Notes under the pieces: model-generated | The model's database searches: none | Told to the model about the DNA's origin: nothing | Seen by the model: the letters and a program-made list of their open reading frames with translations, nothing else | Assembly: GCA_027596945.1 (NCBI GenBank) | Contig: JADGJH010000369.1 | Location: 7,313 to 20,032 of the forward strand | Direction of reading: 5' to 3' | DNA: 12,720 bases | Source of the DNA: Physocladia obscura | Lineage: Eukaryota; Chytridiomycota; Chytridiomycetes; Chytridiales; Chytriomycetaceae | Shown here: in pieces, positions 8,570 to 12,720 of the stretch | How positions within the stretch are numbered: position 1 is the first letter of the stretch | Layout: each line of letters begins with the position of its first letter | Translations under genes and position numbers: made by a program

Positions 8570-8970
8570 TTAACTACACTGAATTAAAGTAGTACCTCCC
8601 AAGGCGTTAGAATAGTTTTCAATATCTGGAATAAGTCCTACAGCAATATTGAGTACTTGCACAAGATGGCTGCACTAGAATCCCAAAGTTTGTGAATCCG
8701 ATTTTGAAATTCTTTGTGTTGATTGGATTGGAAAGCAAGACAAAAATACTCGCAGCCACATATTTACGTAAGCATCTTTTAAACATTTTTATACTCAGAT
8801 AATAGTTTCTGGCCATTCCTTCCCGCAGCATGACGAGCCAAACTCGATATCAATGATGATCCAAGATTAATATCTACGTTGTGCAAACGGGTGATTTCAG
8901 TGTTGTGTGCTAAATAATTATGCGTAATTGCATTGTCGAGAATTCGCTTATCAAATTGCAGTTTGTTTTG
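8570..8970 (-). pseudogene. Possible leucine-rich-repeat (RNase-inhibitor type) gene remnant
   Basis: On the minus strand 8970-8779 is open for 63 codons between stops, with no ATG. It reads like LRR-RI repeats: YLAHNTEITRLHNVDINLG followed by SSLISSLARH matches the pattern (aL..N..it.L.l..N.LG....sLa..l). Downstream, in shifted frames, are shorter open pieces, including 8674-8570 with LNIAVGLIPDIENYSNAL. No consistent set of splice sites joins them in my reading, so I favour a decayed or truncated gene. A real multi-exon gene, or a far 5' part of the TIR-TPR gene, cannot be excluded. Confidence 0.35.
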
Positions 8971-9382
8971 TCAAGGATAGGAATTTTTCGACAAAAAATC
9001 GAGTCTAAAAATTATGGGTCTATTTTTCAACTTTAATTTTGATGCTATTCATTAAGTACTACTTTTGGAACATGAATGTAAGGCAAGATAATGAAAATAT
9101 CACGTTCTACTCAGCTTTCCTCCATCAGATTTCGTTAGTTTTTCGAATTCCGGGAGAAAATAGCAGGGCTCTGGGAAACAGAGAAACCTTATCAGTAAAT
9201 AAATAGACGCGAAAACTTCAGAATAATACTACCAGCTAGACTGCGCTGGTTAGATCGGATGATTGCGGATCTCTGCATTCCGATCTCTTTTCTCAACAAT
9301 TTTTTCCTCCATCTCCAGAAAATCACCCCAAGTTTTCACTATTTTCCCCCATTGTTCTCTGAAACGTCAAAAAGAAAATAGT
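8971..9382 (+). promoter_or_regulatory. Upstream region and leader of the glycine decarboxylase gene
   Basis: No gene is seen in 8971-9262. Near the gene is CTTATCAG at 9187-9194, a GATA-type site read on the other strand. A perfect 8-bp inverted repeat, AGATCGGA (9252-9259) and TCCGATCT (9279-9286), encloses 19 nt. A C/T-rich stretch (about 9287-9360) precedes an A-rich leader and the ATG at 9383. The frame is open upstream to about 9263 but contains no ATG. Confidence 0.4.
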
Positions 9383-12300
9383 ATGAATCTTGCGCTGCTG
9401 CGAACCGCCGTTGTTTGTGCGCGCAATGTCCGAACAGTGCTTGGCCGAACGCACCCAGTAGTAACTTGTTCGATTCCCATAAATCGCCAGTTTTCGCAAA
9501 GCGCGTTTCGTTTGCCATCCGCTTCCTCCGCTTCCGCCTCTTTCGCTTCCCGCTTCTCAAAAGTGAACGCAAAGTCGCTGCAAACTTTGGCTGCGCTCGA
9601 TATTTTTGCACGCCGCCACATTGGCCCGTCCGATTCGGACATTGCGGAAATGCTTAAAGTTGTTGGCGCTGACTCCCTCGACGCGTTGACCGCGAAGGCA
9701 GTGCCGTCCCGTATCCATATCAAAAACAAGACTCAGCTGGGCCCCGCTATGCCCGAAACAGAAGTTCTCGAGCGATTGAAGTTTATCGCAAGTAAAAACC
9801 AGCTTCTCAAGTCTTATATCGGAATGGGATATGCTGCAGCAATTACACCCCCAGTCATTCTAAGAAATATTATGGAAAACCCAGCCTGGTACACTCAGGT
9901 TTTTTCAGCTTTTCGTTCTATGTTTTCGGTGCATAGTTATGTGCTAATAACCCTCTTTCGAATTAGTACACGCCGTACCAACCGGAAATTTCTCAAGGCC
10001 GCCTGGAATCTCTGATAAACTTCCAAACAATGATTCAAGATCTAACTGGTCTGGATATCGCAAATGCTTCGCTTCTGGATGAAGGAACTGCCGCTGGCGA
10101 AGCAATGCTTATGTGTTACTCAGCTTACAATCGCAAAAAGAACGTCTTTTTCGTCGACGAGCGAACGTTTTCGCAAACAATTGCTGTTCTTAAAACTCGC
10201 GCAGAAGGATTTGGAATTCAAGTTGTCGTTGGAAACTATGAATCTTTCGATTTTGAAAATTACAAAGACCAACTCATGGGTGTTTTGCTTCAGGTTAGCA
10301 CTGGGCGATCTTGCAATCCGCAACAGAAAAGTTTTAAATTTTTTTTTTACTGATTGTCCAATAGTATCCAAACAGTGAAGGTTCAGTTGTAGACTATTCC
10401 ACCTTTGCAAAACGTGTGCATAACGCAGGTGCAATGGTCACGGTTGCCACTGACTTGCTTGCTTGCGCACTTGTGAAACCTCCAGGCGAGTTTGGCGCTG
10501 ACATTGCCTTCGGAAATTCGCAACGTTTCGGTGTTCCTCTAGGTTATGGTGGCCCACACGCAGCATTTTTCGCTGTTAAAGATGCTCAAAAGCGACGTAT
10601 GCCAGGTCGCCTTATTGGTGTATCAAAAGACGCAAACGGAAAAATCGCGTATCGGCTTGCTCTCCAGACACGCGAACAGCACATTCGTCGTGAAAAGGCA
10701 ACTTCGAATATTTGCACTGCGCAAGCCCTGTTGGCAAACATGGCTGCAATGTATGCTGTTTACCATGGACCTGTCCGTATCAAAGCGATTGCAGAACGTG
10801 TTCACAAACTAACGAGCGTTCTTGCCTCCGGAGTTACGCAGTTGGAACATGAAGTCATCAATAAGGAAAGCTTCTTTGATACTTTAACTATTAAAGTTCG
10901 GGGTGGTAATGCCACTATATTCCACACAGCAGCCGTCGAAAATGGAATTAATTTGCGTAAAATTGACGCCACGCATGTTGGAGTTACATTGGACGAAACG
11001 GTTTCTGTGAAAGATTTGACAACCCTCCTGAAAGTGTTTGCGTACGGATCATTTGCGGAACAATACAAATTCGGGACGACAACACCCCACACTCACACCA
11101 CACCATCTATCGAAGCTCTTGTTTCCAATGTCGCCTCCACAGCAAACTTCCCAGTCTCATTAACGCGTACATCATCTTACCTCACCCACAAAGTCTTCAA
11201 CAAATATCACAGTGAGACCGAAATGCTGCGCTACATCACCGCACTCCAACACAAAGACCTTTCTCTCGCCGACGCCATGATTCCACTCGGCTCATGCACA
11301 ATGAAGCTCAACGCCACTACTGAAATGATTCCCGTCACATGGCCAGAATTCGCTAACATCCATCCATTCGTACCCATCGACCAGGCGCAAGGATACGCCC
11401 AAATGCATGCCGAGCTCGAATACGCGTTAAGCGAAGCAACCGGATTCTCACACATTTGCTTACAGCCAAACTCTGGCGCCCAGGGCGAGTACACAGGTCT
11501 ACGTACCATCACAGCGTACTTTGCCAAACGCGGCGAAACGAACCGCAACGTTTGCTTGATTCCTGTCTCGGCGCACGGAACAAATCCTGCCAGCGCAGCA
11601 ATGTGTGGATTAAAGGTTGTGGTTGTGAAATGTGAGGAAAATGGAAACTTGGATCTTGTTGATTTAAAGGCGAAAGCGGAGCAATATAAAAATTCGTTGG
11701 CGGCTGCGATGATTACATATCCGTCAACATATGGAGTGTTTGAAGACACCATTTCGCGTGCTTGTGAGATTGTTCATGAAAATGGAGGGCAAGTTTATAT
11801 GGATGGTGCGAATTTAAATGCCCAGATGGGTTTATGCAAGCCTGCTGAAATTGGAGCTGATGTTTGCCACCTGAATTTGCACAAGACATTTTGTATTCCA
11901 CATGGCGGTGGTGGGCCTGGAATGGGGCCAATTGGAGTGTAAGTTGTCTTAAGAAGTTGGAGAAGGATTAATTTCATTGAAAAAATAGGAAACCCCATCT
12001 TGCCGAATTCCTTCCAACTCATCCTGTCGTTGCACCAACATCCAGCGTCAACGCAATCGGTCCCGTTTCTGCAGCTCCTTGGGGCTCTGCCTCAATTCTG
12101 CCAATCTCCTGGGCATATCTTAAGATGATGGGCGATGACGGTCTTCGCAAAGCCACCCAAGTCGCGCTACTAAACGCAAACTACATGCTCAAACGCCTTG
12201 CTGGAGAATATAAAATCCTCTTCACTGACGCTAATGGCCTCTGTGCACACGAATTCATTCTTGACGCCCGCGTATTCAGCGCCGTTTCACACGTAGAAGC

Positions 12301-12697
12301 CATTGACATTGCCAAACGGTTGCACGACTATGGCTTCCACAGCCCAACAATGTCGTTTCCCGTGCCCAACACGCTCATGATTGAACCGACTGAATCTGAG
12401 TCCAAAGTTGAACTTGACCGGTTTTGCGACGCGATGCTTAAAATCCGGGAAGAAATTCGGGATATTGAAGAAGGGCGACAGCCGGTGGAAGGGAATGTTT
12501 TGAAGCGTGCGCCACATCCGATTGATGTTGTCGCAGCGAATGAATGGGATCGGCCTTATACACGTGAACAAGCGGCATATCCTGTGGCTAGTTTGAGACG
12601 TAATAAGTTTTGGCCAACGGTTGCGAGAGTAGATGATACTTACGGAGACCGTAATTTGATATGTAGTTGTCCACCTATTGAAGAGTATGAGGAATGA
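9383..12697 (+). CDS. GLDC: Glycine dehydrogenase (decarboxylating), mitochondrial; glycine cleavage system P-protein
   Basis: Exons 9383-9898, 9967-10293, 10365-11938 and 11989-12697 give 1041 aa, the usual full length of eukaryotic P-protein. This PLP enzyme decarboxylates glycine and passes the aminomethyl group to lipoyl H-protein in the mitochondrial matrix. Residues 1 to about 70 form an Arg/Ser/Ala-rich, acid-poor presequence, then RRHIGPSD begins the mature region. Visible family motifs include [56 protein letters not shown] and [16 protein letters not shown]; Lys788 in the last is the PLP lysine by homology. Introns of 68, 71 and 50 nt have phases 0, 0, 2 and sit inside continuous family motifs, which fixes them. 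Donors of introns 1 and 2 (GTTTTT, GTTAGC) are weak; intron 3 has GTAAGT. It is complete, with no sign of decay. Confidence 0.97.
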
Positions 12698-12720
12698 TTG
12701 AGTCTGGGGTTTAATATTAT
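12698..12720 (+). other. Start of the glycine decarboxylase 3' UTR
   Basis: Only 23 nt follow the TGA stop before the window ends. No polyadenylation signal is seen in them. Confidence 0.7.

Noticed and set aside
10120..12571. Minus-strand open frames under glycine decarboxylase
   Set aside because: The plus strand is continuous with family motifs; the antisense frames are by-products of its codon use.
1..12720. CRISPR arrays, insertion sequences, rRNA genes, riboswitches
   Set aside because: No regularly spaced repeats, transposase frames, terminal inverted repeats or conserved RNA motifs were seen; the window is eukaryotic nuclear DNA.

Overview
This window is nuclear DNA of a eukaryote with a compact genome. 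Five protein-coding loci are interrupted by short GT-AG introns of about 45-78 nt. Several introns carry CTAAT, CTGAC or ACTAAT-like branch sites, start codons follow A-rich leaders, and AATAAA signals follow some stops. The gene mix (mitochondrial glycine decarboxylase, ankyrin proteins with an F-box-like head, a TIR-like/TPR protein, a degenerate TKL-type kinase) fits an early-diverging, chytrid-like fungus. That placement is inference; no taxonomic marker is present.

Layout. 74-1566 (+): 3' part of an F-box-like/ankyrin gene whose first exon(s) lie left of the window. 1884-4799 (+): a five-exon gene whose reading frame runs from an all-helical N-terminus through a TKL-like pseudokinase (HRD changed to HGN, DFG kept) into a second copy of the F-box-like/ankyrin module. 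Both ankyrin copies begin at a phase-1 acceptor and end with a phase-1 intron and a small acidic exon, so they are tandem paralogs. 4903-5680 (+): a two-exon short-chain dehydrogenase of the C-factor/sniffer type whose catalytic Tyr position reads Cys. 8529-5891 (-): a TIR-like domain plus kinesin-light-chain-type TPRs. The large 3' exon is plain; four short introns can be chained in phase to take the N-terminus back to 8529. 8970-8779 (-): a start-less open stretch resembling RNase-inhibitor-type leucine-rich repeats, probably a remnant. 9383-12697 (+): a complete four-exon mitochondrial glycine dehydrogenase (decarboxylating), the glycine cleavage P-protein.

Gene relationships. The glycine decarboxylase and the dehydrogenase are metabolic and look unrelated to their neighbours. 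The other genes (pseudokinase-F-box-ankyrin tandem, TIR-TPR protein, LRR remnant) are built from scaffold and signalling modules typical of fast-evolving receptor or cell-death families. The most notable object is the predicted helical bundle-pseudokinase-F-box-ankyrin fusion, whose first two parts recall MLKL architecture. No sequence here shows that these genes act together. Splice models come from consensus sites, phase and family alignment only.
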